This document shows, piece by piece, positions 53,413 through 64,000 of a stretch of 64,000 bases of DNA (positions are counted from its first letter, which is position 1; each line of letters starts with the position of its first letter). Made by a program: the position numbers and the translations under genes. The stretch is from Lates calcarifer. Lineage: Eukaryota > Chordata > Actinopteri > Centropomidae. Location: assembly GCF_001640805.2 (NCBI RefSeq), contig NC_066844.1:5001-69000 (forward strand), read 5' to 3'. The notes under the pieces were generated by a model that worked only from the letters and a program-made list of their open reading frames with translations, made no database searches and was not told the origin of the DNA.

Positions 53413-56400
53413 TCAGAGGTTGTGGAACAGGTCAGAGTAGAAGGCAGGCTCTGAGCGGCGGCTGCGGTAGCGAAGGATGATGTCATTGATCATGTGCTTC
53501 CTCCTGACATGAGGCGGAGGGGCGGAGTCACTCTCCAGCCGTCGCCGATGGCACCAGTTGATCACCGTCTCTCTGACCAGGAAACCTGGAGACAGACAAA
53601 CAGAGAGACAGGTGACTGACAGACAGACAGGTGACTGACAGACAGACTGACAGGTGACAGGAAGACAGACATACCCAGGGACCTCTTGCTGACCACACTC
53701 CCATTGACCAATGGGACGACCAAGCCTAACTTGCTGGTGGCGTTTCCATGGAAACCGATCCGGTAGAGTCCAGTTTTCAGAGGATGGATGAAGATCAGCT
53801 GGACGTTGGACAAACTGCCAGACAGAGTGATGGACAAGTGAAGGACAGGTGTTGGACAGAGTGAAAGACAGGTGATGGACAGAGTAATGCACTGAAGGAC
53901 ATGTGAAGGACAGGTGATGGACAGAGTGATGGACAGAGTGAAGGACAGAGTGAAAGATAGGTGATGGACAGAGTGATGGACAGGTGGAGAACAGAGTGAT
54001 GGACAGAGTGATGGACAGGTGTCACCTGTTTGTTTTACCTAGTCAGTGTTTCTGTCTTTGTCTCTGGGAGCAGATCAGACAGAGGGAAACTCTCTGAAAC
54101 ACAAACACAGACCAGATCAGACCAGATTGACAGGATTGATTTATCAGTATTGATCAGTGTTCATGTTTTTTACCGATATCTTCAAACCTCTCGACCCAAA
54201 CGATCAGGAGCTTAGAACCAACCAACGACGACCTCAGGTCCTCAACCAGAGAACTCTGGACAGACAGACAGGTCAGAGAGAGAGACAGGACAGAGACAGA
54301 GAGAGACAGGTCAGAGAGAGAGAGACATGTCAGAGAGAGACAGATAGTTCAGAGAGAGAGACAGGTTAGAGAGAGAGAGACAGTTCAGAGAGAGAGAGAG
54401 ACAGGTCAGAGACAGACAGGTCAGAGAGAGAGACAGAGAGAGAGACAGTTCAGAGACAGACAGGTTAGAAAGAGACAGTGATAACCAGGGGAAAAAGCTT
54501 TTATTTTGAAGGTCTGTACTGTGGGTTGCGGGGTGGCGTCTCGGCTGTGGTCACAGTGATTAGGCAGGCGAGATGGTGACTCAGTCGGAGGCTCCACCTG
54601 CTCTGGACTCTTCAACCAATCACCTGCTTTTGAAAACAAAGAAAAGGAAGTTTATACTCAAAAAGCTCCTGACTGTGACATCACTACTGACCATCTGACA
54701 CCATCAGACACTCACTGAGTGATGATGATGATGGGACAATGAAGGTGAGCTCCGTCAGAGCATCGGTGAACATCAGAACAAACTTTTCTCCATTGAACAC
54801 GCCCCCTCCACTGTCACCCAGCACAGCAGGAAATTCTGGGAGACAGAAATCAACCAATCAGCTTCTGGCAGCACAGAGTGACCTCAGGTGACCTCTGACA
54901 CCTGACAACGTGCCATTACTGAGCATCACGAGGACCAATCAGAACACTCACCTGGACTTCTGGAGTCTGACCCGCCCCCCTGCCGTGGCCCCACCCCCAC
55001 TGGCCGACCGAGACATGACAGGAAGTCCAGGAAGTGAGACGGGATGCTACACCTGGACTCCACATTTCTCAAGATCTACAGAAAGTCAGACAGGTTAGAG
55101 ACAGACAGACAGGTGACAGACAGACAGGTGAGACAGACAGGTGAGTGACCTCAGCAGGTGTCCTCTGTCCTGCTCTCATATAGAAGATGAAGGCGGAGTC
55201 ACAGTTTCTGGACGGCAGCTGATCCAAACGTCTCAGGTCGTCTGAGAATCCTGGAAGAGACGAGTCCAGAGACACAAGCTGAGCCAAGACTCCGGTACCT
55301 GGATCCTACAGACGATCAGGCGAGAGGGAGACAGGTGAGACAGACTCAGGTCTGAATAAATCAATAAATCACTGAGTTGATATCTGTCCTCGGTACCTTC
55401 AGGGTCTCAGGTGTCAGGAGGCCCAGGTTGGACAGGAAGAGTCTCGCCGTCTGGAAATTGGTGACTGGAGGTGGTGGCCTGCAGGTAGTCATGGTGACTG
55501 AACGACCCCTCACCTGCAGCCAATCGTCAACCTGCTGCTGTCTTTTCAGCACTGCTCGCAGACACTCCACCTGCTGCTGCACCTGAAGGAGGAGGAGTTT
55601 ACACCTGACTGACACCTGACACCAAGTGAAGAATACCTGTCTGACTTTAGCTGGAGAGAGAGGAAACCTAAACTCTGTACCTGAGGGATCCCACAGGTGA
55701 CACGCACAAGTAAAGAACTAACATCATGTTTTTTAACTGAATGAGAACAGGTTCTGGTTCTGGTTTGGTCCAGGATCTTGACCTGGTTCAGGTTCCTACC
55801 TCCTCAGTAATGGTCTCGTTTAGACCTGGAATACTCAAATCTGCTTTAACTGAAGGAACTTGGTCTATGTTCTCAGGAAACTGTCGGTGTTTGACATCAC
55901 ATTGTATCCCAGAATCCCCCAGGGCCCCACGGCGGTGTTCTGGGATCAGAGTCTGCTGCAGTGAACAGCAGGACAGGAGAAAAAACACTGATCTGAGGCC
56001 TGTGGAACATGTTTACATTATGTGATGTAACAGGTAAATCAACAGATGGTCACCTGAGTGTGTGTTCCCTTTCTGGGCTCCAGGTGGAGCTGCAGAGTCC
56101 AGGTGTGACATCCTGATGGTCCTCGGATCAGCACCATGAGTGATGGACACAACGCTGCACAGACACACACACACACACACACACACATCAACTTATAATG
56201 TTCATTTATTGATCAATCACAGAATATTAATCACCAGCAGGGGTAGTGGGGTATCTGTGGGGCAGTGGAGTGTGTGTGTGTGTGTGCTTGTGTATGTTTG
56301 TGTGTTTGTGTGTGTGTGTGTGTGTATCAGGGTCAGTTTTTCTGTTTGGTTCTGGAACTGGGAGTCTGGTCTAACCCTGTTCAGGTCCTGGTTCCAGTGT

Positions 56401-56956
56401 GGCCAGAATCACAGAGCTGTCGACCACAAAGTATCTGAATTTCTTCATGCTGCTGTCATTCAACCTCGAACAGCCAATCAGAGCGTCCTCATTCAGCAAG
56501 CCTCCGACAAACTGGAACACCCCAGAAACCTGCATCACACTGAGACAACAAAGACCAGATCTGAGTTAGATCCCCAATCTGGTCTCAGTCTGGTCCAAAT
56601 CTGATCTGCACAGCAACTAAACACTAGTTCAGGTCAGGGAAAGATCCTGGTCCTGGTTTAGGACCGGAGGTGAACTCTGGTCTGATTCCTTGAGTCTCTG
56701 AAGTTGTGATGATGAAGCTGAAACAGTCAGTTCTTTTATTTTCTACATCTACAGTCTGTGGAAATGTGTCATAGTGTTTGTTTCAGGTGTGTTTGTTTTG
56801 CTCACCAGCTCAGTGTGGCCTCAGCTGCCTCCTTCACCCTCAGAGAGGCCGGGTTCAGTTCTTTTTTTTCTTTACTCTTCACTTCCTGTTCCTGTCTGGA
56901 TTTACTGCCTGAAATTCCCAGTTCCACGATCTCCAGGACCTCGGACAAACACTCCT

Positions 56957-57013
<57 letters not shown>

Positions 57014-57382
57014 ACACAGTTATAGATAGTTAGTTACCTCCTGTGTGTGGGTCACTTACCTGTTGGTCAGTTACCTGTGTGTGGGTCAATTACCTGGTGG
57101 TTAGTTACCTGTCTGTGGGTCAGTTACCTGTTGGTCAGTTACCTGTGTGTGGGTCAGTTACCTGGTGGTCCAACATGGTGGGGTGGTGAGTTAACCAGAC
57201 GTTCAGACAGGTGAAAGCAGCGACAATGATTGAGTGCAGTTCTCTGGAGTGAAGAGGGGGAGGACGACTGCACTGAAACACGATGTAACTACAGACAGAA
57301 CTGACTGCTCGCCTCCTCTCTGACTCCTCCACCCTCACCTCCACCTGCAGGACCACAGAGTTACAGGTGCAGGAGGGTTCAG

Positions 57383-57429
<47 letters not shown>

Positions 57430-60400
57430 TCTACCTTGGCCAGTCCTCCCAGTACTTCCAGTGCAGACAGACAAACTGCTGACTCGTTCCTCCACTGAGT
57501 CGTCAGACGCTGAGTCAGCAGACGCACAAACTGGACCCACAGGACCTCCACTGCATCTGATTGGATGACTGGTTACCATGGCAACACACACAACAACACA
57601 TAGTCAGATTTCCACTGATGGTCAATGTTACAAAACCACAACAGGTCAATTAATTAAAAACCAAATGATCATAATTAAATACTGGTTCCTCTGGTTCGTC
57701 TGTTTCCACTGGTTCCACTGGTCCATCGAGGTTGACTGGTTCCACCACGCTGCAACTCAGTTTCCTGGAAAATCCATATTCACAGATTAAAATCCTGCAG
57801 GCTGATAAATGTAAAGACAAAGACAGTAAAGCCAGGAGATGTCAATAGATGACAATGGATGTCAGTAGATGACAGCAGAGATCAGTAGATGACAGTAGAT
57901 GTCAGTAGATGGCAGTAGATGACAACAGAGATCAGTAGATGAAGTAGACCCACCTGCTGAGTCTGTCCTGCAGCCTGGACCAGAGCAGAATCCTGGACCA
58001 GGTTCAACATGGCAGCTGCATCAGAATCATTGAAGAGTCAGACCTGAGGTTAAAGTTCTAAACTCTGAAAGTAGAAACAGGAACAAGGATCTGAGACTGA
58101 CCCAGGATCACCTGCGTGTTGGAGGCATTGCTTTCCGTCTGCAGAGCTCCAATCAGAGCGCTGATGAGGCGGGGCTTCAGAGACAGGAAGTTACCTGCTG
58201 TGACATCATTACCACTGAGCTGCCTGTTCAGGTGCACCTGAGCACACACACATGGGTGAAGGTTACTGTGGTTACCACTGGATGTTCCTCACCTGTCCAG
58301 GTTAGGTCTGCACAGCTGTGTGCAGGTTTTCAGCAGGTGGACAGGAGGTTACCTCGGATCGGACGGGTCCAAACTGCAAAGGGAGGGGCAGCAGGGACAG
58401 TAGGACGAGGAGGGAGGCTCGTCTCAAATCCACCAGATTCACAAAAGTTGTAAACCTCAACAGCTCTCTGGGCAGGAAACAGAAAGAGTGAGTTACCTGC
58501 AGTTACACCTGTCCTTACCTGCAGCTGTGAGTTCAGTGATTGAAATAATATGACACCTGACCCAACAAAGACTGTTAGCCTCATGAGACCAGATCAGTCT
58601 GAGGAACAGGCAGCAGAGGTCCATTTATCTACAGTTTAAGTACTGTGTTGACAGTAGTACTGTTTGCAGTAGTGGTACTCATATCTGCAGTGATATTTGG
58701 ATCAAGGCAAGGAAGGCCATGGGTCCAGATGGCATCAGCTCCAGGCTCCTGAAGTCCTGCGCAGACCAACTGTGTGGGATCGTGGAGCAGCTCTTCAGCA
58801 CAAGCTTGAGGTTAGGGAAAGTCTCACAGCTGTGGAAGACATCCTGTGTGGTACTGGTGCCGAAGACGCAGCACCCAAGGACTTCAACAGCTATAGGCCG
58901 GTGGCGCTGACATCCCACCTGATGAAGACCCTGGAGCGACTGATTCTCGCTCATCTCTGGCCCTCAGTGAGACAGTCAATGGACCCGCTGCAGTTTGTTC
59001 TTTGATTCCTCCAGTGCTTTTAACACCATACAGCCAGCACTCCTGAGGGACAAGCTGGAACTCATGGGGGTGGACCAGCATCTGGCACTCTGGATACTGG
59101 ATTACCTCACCAACCGACCGCAGTATGTGAGGACCCCCCCCCCCGCCAACACCAGTGAACATCCAGGGAAGAGACATTGAGATGGTGACATCTTATAAGT
59201 ACCTGGGTGTTCAGCTGAACAATAGACTGGACTGGACAGACAACAACACTGCACTTTACAAGAAGGGTCAGAGCAGACTCTACCTGCTGAGGAGACTCAG
59301 GTCCTTTGGAGTGCAGGGGGCAATCCACACTTTTTATGACACAGTTATGGCATCAGCCATCTTCTATGGAGTGGTCTGCTGGGGTAGCAGCATCTCAACA
59401 GCGGACAGAGACTGGACAAGCTGATCAAGAAAGCCAGCTCTGTCCTGGGGTGCCCCCTCGACCTGGTGGAGGTGGTGGGAGAGAGGAGGACCCTGATGGA
59501 CAATGAGCTCCACCCCATGCAGGACAGTCTGACAGCACTGAGCAGTTCCTTCAGTGATAGGCTGCTTCACCCAAAGTGTGTGAAGGAGAGGTATTGCAGG
59601 TCCTTCCTTCCTGCTGCTGTCAGACTCTACAATCAGCACTGCTCCTCGTTTCACCACATACTCAATGGGCCATTTTCACTAGGTTTTTTTTTTTCTGCAC
59701 TTTAATTAACCCAAACAGCTGCTACCAGTCACTCACTGTGTGAAATTCCATTTCAAAATGTGCAATATCTGTATTTAGTTCATTTTCTGTCTATGTATAA
59801 AGTCGTATATTGCTCTTCTGTTAATATTTTTTATTACATTGTCATGTTTATACTGTTGTGTATATTTTTTATAACCTTATCCTGTTTTTATTTTTGCCCT
59901 TACTTGTATTTATGTCTTTCTAACTTTTTCAATCACTTATGCTGCTGCAACAATGTAAATTTCCCCATTGTGGGACTAATAAAGGATTATCTTATCTTAT
60001 CTTATCTTATCTTATCTTCTTTGAAGTAGACATACCTGTCGAGCAGCACACTCTCCAAAACTGAGATGAAGGACGGGAGCAGCAGGTTGACTCCCCTCAG
60101 GTCACAGCAGAACAGGCAGGTAGAGTTCAACAGGACGGAGGCCAGGACAGAAGGACACGCCCCCTCACACACCTGGAGAGCCTGCAGCAGAACCAGGTAG
60201 AACCTGGGGGGGAAGGTAGACAATAGAATAGGCTTTATTGTCATTGTACAGTTAAGTACAATGAAATTGTGGACAAACAGAGACCTTGACAGGTAGCCAG
60301 AGACGTGATTGGACAGGTAGACAGAGCTATACCTGGACAGGTAGACAGGCAGGATGTCCTCTGCAGTCTTCTTACAGGTGAAGATCCTGCAGAGTGTCCC

Positions 60401-63400
60401 ACAGGCCTCAGCTCGACCTGCCGCCCACCTTTCTGACATCACAGTGACATCACAGTGACCTGCTGAAGGAGACACAGTTTATCGTTACTGCTTCACAGTA
60501 ACAGTACACAGCGAACCCAGAACCACCACTGTGTGTGTGTGCAGTACTTGTAGTACCATGTGTAATATGTTCATTGCAGTGTGCAATGTCTGTAGTACTG
60601 TAGTACTACAGTAGCAATCGTATAGTACAGAGAGAGTACTGCAGTAATACTGTAGTAGTACAAATGTAGTACTTCAGTAGCACTGTAGTAGTATAGTAGC
60701 ACTGCAGTAGTAGTGCAGTAGTACTATAGTAGTAGTGCAGTAGTACGGTAGTAGTACTGTAGTAGTAGTGCAGTAGTACTGACCAGAGTCTCTGTGGATC
60801 AGAGCAGCATCAAACAACCAGCTGCCGAACAGGTGGAGGAGGGAGTCCACATTACACCTGAGGGGGGAGGGGGAGGGTCGGGGGGAGGAGCACAGAAGGG
60901 GAGGGGAGAGGGGAGGATGGGTAGAGGCCTTCCAGTGATGGGGGAGGGGAGACATCTGAGAGGGGAGGGGGAGGAGAGGGGGGAGGACAGATAACATATG
61001 AGCTCTCTGAGCCAATAACGTCATTCAGACAGTCACAGTGTTGGAGGAAGGAAGTGAACCTCAGCTGACAACAGACAGAAGCTAACAGAAGCTAACAGAA
61101 GGACAGGTAAAGAGACATACACCTGGACAGGTAAAGAGACATGATGAGGATGTCATACCGTAGGTGGTTTTCCTGTTGCCTTGGAAACGTTTGCAGGTTT
61201 TAATTGTCTCTTGTGTGGAGGGGGGGAGGTAGGGGAGGTGGTGGAGGGAGGGGAACTGGGCACGCTCAATATGTTCATGGGGGTGGGTGGGGCACTACCT
61301 GAACGAGGCCGTGAGATACCTGAGGAGAACAGGTGCACCACTCTGTTACTGCAGATGAAATCGACCAATCAGATCTGAGCAGGGGGGCAGAGCTTACCGT
61401 AGGGGGGGGGGCGGTCTCTGAAGGGGCTCTTAGTCACAGCAACACCTGTACCAGGAAAAAACAAACATCAGAGTTAAACTGAAGTTTTGATTCTGATTAA
61501 TGTCAATAAAATGAGGTTTAATCTCTCAGATTATTATTATTATATAACAGATTATTCTGTTGGCCCAGACCAGGTTCTGATTCTGGTTCTGGTTCTGCTG
61601 TTAGAAAAATCACAGAGGCTTTGATCAGCTTATTGATCAGATGGACCTGATTAGTTTAATCTGGTTTACCAAGAGACGGCAACCGGTCTCTGAACTGGAT
61701 CCTTGAAGTCAGTCCTGGAGAAACAAAACAACTATAGCACATGAGTACACAGGTAACAGGTGTGTACACCTGTATTTACACACTATGCACTATGAGTATA
61801 TACTCAACAGGTGTGTGTAATGTGTGTGTACCAATGTTTGGCTGCAGCTCTGTTGTCTCTTTGTTTTCCATAGTCACACCTGCAGAGACACAGGATATAA
61901 CAGAACTAACTCTGACTTTATTTACTCTCAGTATTTATTCTCAGTATTTACTCTCAGTATTTATTCTCAGTTCAGGGTTCAGGGTTCAGGGGTTCAGGGT
62001 TCAGTGTTTAGGGTTCAGGGGTTCAGGGGTCAGAGGTTCAGGGTTCAGGGATCAGAGGTTCAGGGGTTCAGGGCTTCAGGGGTCAGGGGTTAAAGTACCC
62101 AGGAAGGCGTCGACCAGCGAGCTGATTCCTCTCATGGCTCTGAAGAAGATGTGTGGCAGCTGAGCGTCTCCTCCCCTGAGCACCTCCTCCTGAGAGGGAG
62201 GAGACGAAGCAACAACCACCGGGCGACTGAGGTCCACCGGGTTACTGGGGAGGATTAGAAACATGTCATAGTCTGACATTCAGAACTTTCAATCGTCTTT
62301 CAAAAGACGATTACCTGAACATGTGCAGGAACTTGAACCAGGTTTGAGGGATTCTGTAGTCGTCCATGTCTGCAGGGATCAAAGCAGCATCTTCATCTGG
62401 GACTTTAAACTGAGGGAAGGACGGACCAAAGGTCAGCAGCAACAACCTGCACAATTAACAACAATAATCAACAACAAACAACACCAATGACATTCCTATG
62501 TTAACAGGTGTAATCTGCCGTAACCTGAGCTCTGTTCTATGATGCAGATTGAACAGATCCAGGATCTTTATCTGGCTTCAATAAACCTAACAACCACAGA
62601 GTGACTGAGCATCAGACGCTGGTTATCACCTGGTTCAGTCAACCCAGGATTTCCTGATGGTTCAAGGTAAAGACGTGGAGAGAGTTCGTGTCAGATCTTC
62701 ACGTTGATAGAACAAAGTTGCTTTTATCTTCACACTTGAATTCTAAAAGAACATTTCAGTCAGATGGAGCTCAGATAGTCAGTCTGTGATCATTTAGTGG
62801 GAGAAACTCTCTCTCTGTTTGTTAGAAGCTCTGTGGTGGACAAAGACTGGAACAAAACCATTCACTGATCTATAAAAACATCTGATCTGAAACATTTGAT
62901 CTGATCCTCTGAAGTGAACCTGGAGCAGGTTAGCCATTCAGCATCAGTTACCATGGAGATTTACCGCCATAAGAAGTGAACCACCCAGAGTTACTGAAGG
63001 TACCATGGTAACCACTGATCCTGCTTCATGGTACAGAGCTCTGATGGACTGAACTACAGGAAGTGGTTTGAACCTGGACGTTAACGCGCCGACGACTCGG
63101 CTCCACTGCTCCACCACAGCAGCCTGATGTCTCCAGCTGCTCAACATCTGTCTGCACATCTGCCACAGAGAGCGAGGAGGGAAACACCGAGAGCAAGACA
63201 GCAACCAGACTTCCAGGAGGACAGCCATCGACAGGTCAGATACACTGCCCGCTGAGAGACAGATAGGTGAGAGACAGACTGGTCAGATACACTGCCCACT
63301 GAGAGACAGACAGGTGAGAGACAGACTGGTCAGACACACTGCCCGCTGAAAGACAGACAGGTGAGGGCGGGGTCACTGTGTCTCACCTGCAGCAGTGGGC

Positions 63401-63985
63401 GGAGCCAGCATGGCATGGTTGAAGCGGAGCAGGAAATGCAGCAGAGACTCCCAGGTGTCTCTGCTCATCACAGTGCTCTCTCTGGCCAACGACCGAACTG
63501 CACACAACACCTGCTGACAAAGAGACAGGTAGACCGGACTCACCTGGTCTGACCTGGAGAGGGGACACGGGTTTATTAAACAAACACAGTGAAGTCCTGA
63601 ACTGTTTACCTGAACTGGGGGGGGGCATCTCTACACCTGTCAGACAGGTAACTGCTTTATCTTGAGTTCACACAACTTCACTCAGATATTATTCAAGGTC
63701 ATGGGGTCATTAAAGGTCAGCAGGTCACTGAAGATCATGGCTGTAGCTGGGATCAGTGTCAGGTCCAGGTGTAACAGTCTACCTGGGTAGGAACAGGCTA
63801 TGCAGGTGTCGGAGGATCTTCTGGGCGTATAGGTTGGGCTCTCTGCTGATAGGTGGGGGGACGGAGTCTCTCGGGGAAACCAGCGCCATCAGCCAATCGG
63901 TGTAGACATTGACACAGAGTTTGACAGTGTCTCCGTCCAACGGGAGCGTCAGAGCATAACACAACACCTCCATCGTCCACTTCAC
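53413..63985 (-). CDS. ralgapb: Ral GTPase-activating protein beta subunit (5' end outside the window)
   Basis: Regulatory, non-catalytic partner of RALGAPA1/2 that limits RalA/RalB signalling. Exons (5' to 3'): 63985-63783, 63553-63387, 63251-63074, 62446-62315, 62244-62099, optional 61879-61832, 61714-61670 and 61445-61398, 61319-61159, 60955-60784, 60432-60333, 60203-60036, 58467-58353, 58237-58102, 58015-57950, 57568-57435, 57344-57162, 56954-56806, 56539-56376, 56154-56054, 55955-55800, 55582-55397, 55305-55150, 55075-54952, 54835-54716, 54626-54520, 54255-54174, 54093-54039, 53814-53675, 53585-53413. It begins mid-protein at [18 protein letters not shown]. Landmarks are [71 protein letters not shown] and [13 protein letters not shown]. 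Phases agree at nearly all junctions. The 58015/57568 and 54626/54255 borders are the least certain. Confidence 0.94.
54256..54480. repeat. GACAGGTCAGAGAGAGA minisatellite
   Basis: About 220 bp of 15-20 bp units in a ralgapb intron. Related arrays lie at 53590-53670, 53820-54030 (GGACAGAGTGAT type) and 55080-55145, all pyrimidine-rich on the gene's sense strand. Confidence 0.8.
56157..56188. repeat. (CA)n microsatellite
   Basis: CA repeats just upstream (in transcription) of ralgapb exon 56154-56054. A (TG)-rich stretch follows at 56270-56328. Confidence 0.85.
56957..57008. repeat. (CA)n microsatellite
   Basis: About 25 CA dinucleotides directly upstream of the acceptor of ralgapb exon 56954-56806. 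On the sense strand this is (TG)n against the 3' splice site. Confidence 0.9.
57030..57161. repeat. Minisatellite multiplying a splice donor
   Basis: Eight TTACCT motifs at 14-20 bp spacing (CAGTTACCTG and variants). On the ralgapb sense strand each is (C)AGGTAA, like the real donor of exon 57344-57162. Confidence 0.8.
57383..57421. repeat. (TG)n microsatellite
   Basis: TG repeats in the short ralgapb intron between 57344 and 57435. Confidence 0.85.
57838..57945. repeat. GTCAGTAGATGACA minisatellite
   Basis: About seven imperfect 14-16 bp units next to ralgapb exon 58015-57950. Confidence 0.75.
58688..60018 (+). mobile_element. Internally deleted LINE (Rex1/L2-like) in a ralgapb intron
   Basis: Plus-strand frames show reverse-transcriptase segments [33 protein letters not shown] and [14 protein letters not shown]. 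The sequence then jumps at a C run (about 59132) to [26 protein letters not shown] and [15 protein letters not shown]. The central part holding the catalytic Asp box is missing, and frameshifts are present. It ends with TTTCCCCATTGTGGGACTAATAAAGG and (TTATC)n. It fills most of the intron between exons 60203-60036 and 58467-58353, antisense to the gene. The clade is assigned by recollection only. Confidence 0.85.
60222..60272 (-). mobile_element. Short LINE/SINE 3' tail
   Basis: GGCTTTATTGTCATTGTACA and ACAATGAAATTGTG, read in reverse, match the kind of 3' end left by 5'-truncated fish retroposons. Sits in a ralgapb intron. Confidence 0.5.
60535..60783. repeat. AGTAGTACTGTAGT repeat array
   Basis: About 250 bp of imperfect TAGTA/GCAGTAGTAC repeats running up to the donor of ralgapb exon 60955-60784. 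Confidence 0.8.
61398..61445 (-). CDS. ralgapb: ralgapb candidate microexon 3 (48 nt)
   Basis: Flanked by AG and gtaagc, phase 1 at both ends. It encodes [16 protein letters not shown]. The Pro run comes from a 10-C tract, so its frame is sensitive to homopolymer errors. Confidence 0.65.
61670..61714 (-). CDS. ralgapb: ralgapb candidate microexon 2 (45 nt)
   Basis: Flanked by AG and gtaaac, phase 1 at both ends. It encodes [15 protein letters not shown], sharing an FRDR core with the next candidate. Confidence 0.65.
61832..61879 (-). CDS. ralgapb: ralgapb candidate microexon 1 (48 nt)
   Basis: Flanked by AG and gt, phase 1 at both ends. It encodes [16 protein letters not shown]. Insertion between the exons ending AFLG and beginning ISRPRS keeps the frame. 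Confidence 0.6.
61972..62090. repeat. GGGTTCA-type tandem repeat
   Basis: About 15 imperfect units of GGTTCAGGG/GGGTTCA, with single variants such as TTTAGGG, beside the donor of ralgapb exon 62244-62099. Telomere-like in look but not (TTAGGG)n. Confidence 0.8.
63236..63362. repeat. Threefold tandem repeat carrying a splice acceptor
   Basis: Three units of about 42 bp, each holding GGTCAGA(T/C)ACACTGCCCRCTGARAGACAGA. On the sense strand every unit has CTGTCTYTCAG followed by YGGGCAGTGTRTCTGACC, i.e. the start of the real exon 63251-63074 with its acceptor. Confidence 0.85.
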
Positions 63986-64000
63986 CTGCACACACACACA

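Noticed and set aside
55463..55510. A 35-40 bp mini-intron inside ralgapb exon 55582-55397
   Set aside because: GT/AG signals are present, but the sequence is open in frame throughout and reading through gives the best match to the family.
61972..62090. Interstitial telomere (TTAGGG)n
   Set aside because: The unit is GGTTCAGG-like; only isolated variants contain TTTAGGG.

Overview
The window is nuclear DNA from a vertebrate, almost certainly a spiny-rayed (percomorph-like) teleost. The coding sequence is split into short exons with GT/AG junctions, introns are compact and full of dinucleotide and GACA/GAGA arrays, LINE fragments of fish type are present, and every recognisable protein is a vertebrate orthologue. 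No bacterial-type gene, CRISPR array or new defence-like system was found. Exon boundaries were read by eye from splice sites, reading-frame phase and remembered vertebrate proteins.

Layout: 1-5.4 kb is repeat-rich DNA without a recognised gene. It ends at a CpG-rich promoter-like block (5.5-5.6 kb) and a possible first exon of an unidentified minus-strand gene. ddx27 (DEAD-box helicase of 60S ribosome biogenesis) runs on the minus strand from 17626 to 6418 in 21 exons and gives a clean 758-residue frame. pltp (phospholipid transfer protein) lies head-to-head on the plus strand, 18.7-25.0 kb. Its exons give a full-length family member except for one extra base in exon 11. khk (ketohexokinase) is on the minus strand, 32897-26569, convergent with pltp, and keeps the two mutually exclusive 135-nt exons that define the A and C isoforms. 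kcnq2 (Kv7.2 M-channel subunit) is on the minus strand, 52078-35267, in 18 exons (894 residues). ralgapb (non-catalytic beta subunit of Ral GTPase-activating complexes) is on the minus strand from beyond the right edge to 53413.

In human, ddx27, pltp, kcnq2 and ralgapb orthologues are all on chromosome 20 and KHK is on chromosome 2, so the block is a rearranged piece of an old linkage group with khk placed in it. The genes belong to unrelated pathways and do not form a functional unit.

Mobile DNA is intronic: two internally deleted LINEs (kcnq2 intron 8, ralgapb), several LINE 3' tails, two MITE-like elements with terminal inverted repeats (pltp intron 10, last khk intron), and a solo-LTR-like block in ddx27. 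The observations most worth checking are the pltp frameshift, the three phase-matched microexons in ralgapb, minisatellites that multiply splice sites next to real exons, the conserved khk exon pair, and a near-perfect palindrome inside a CA/TG array.
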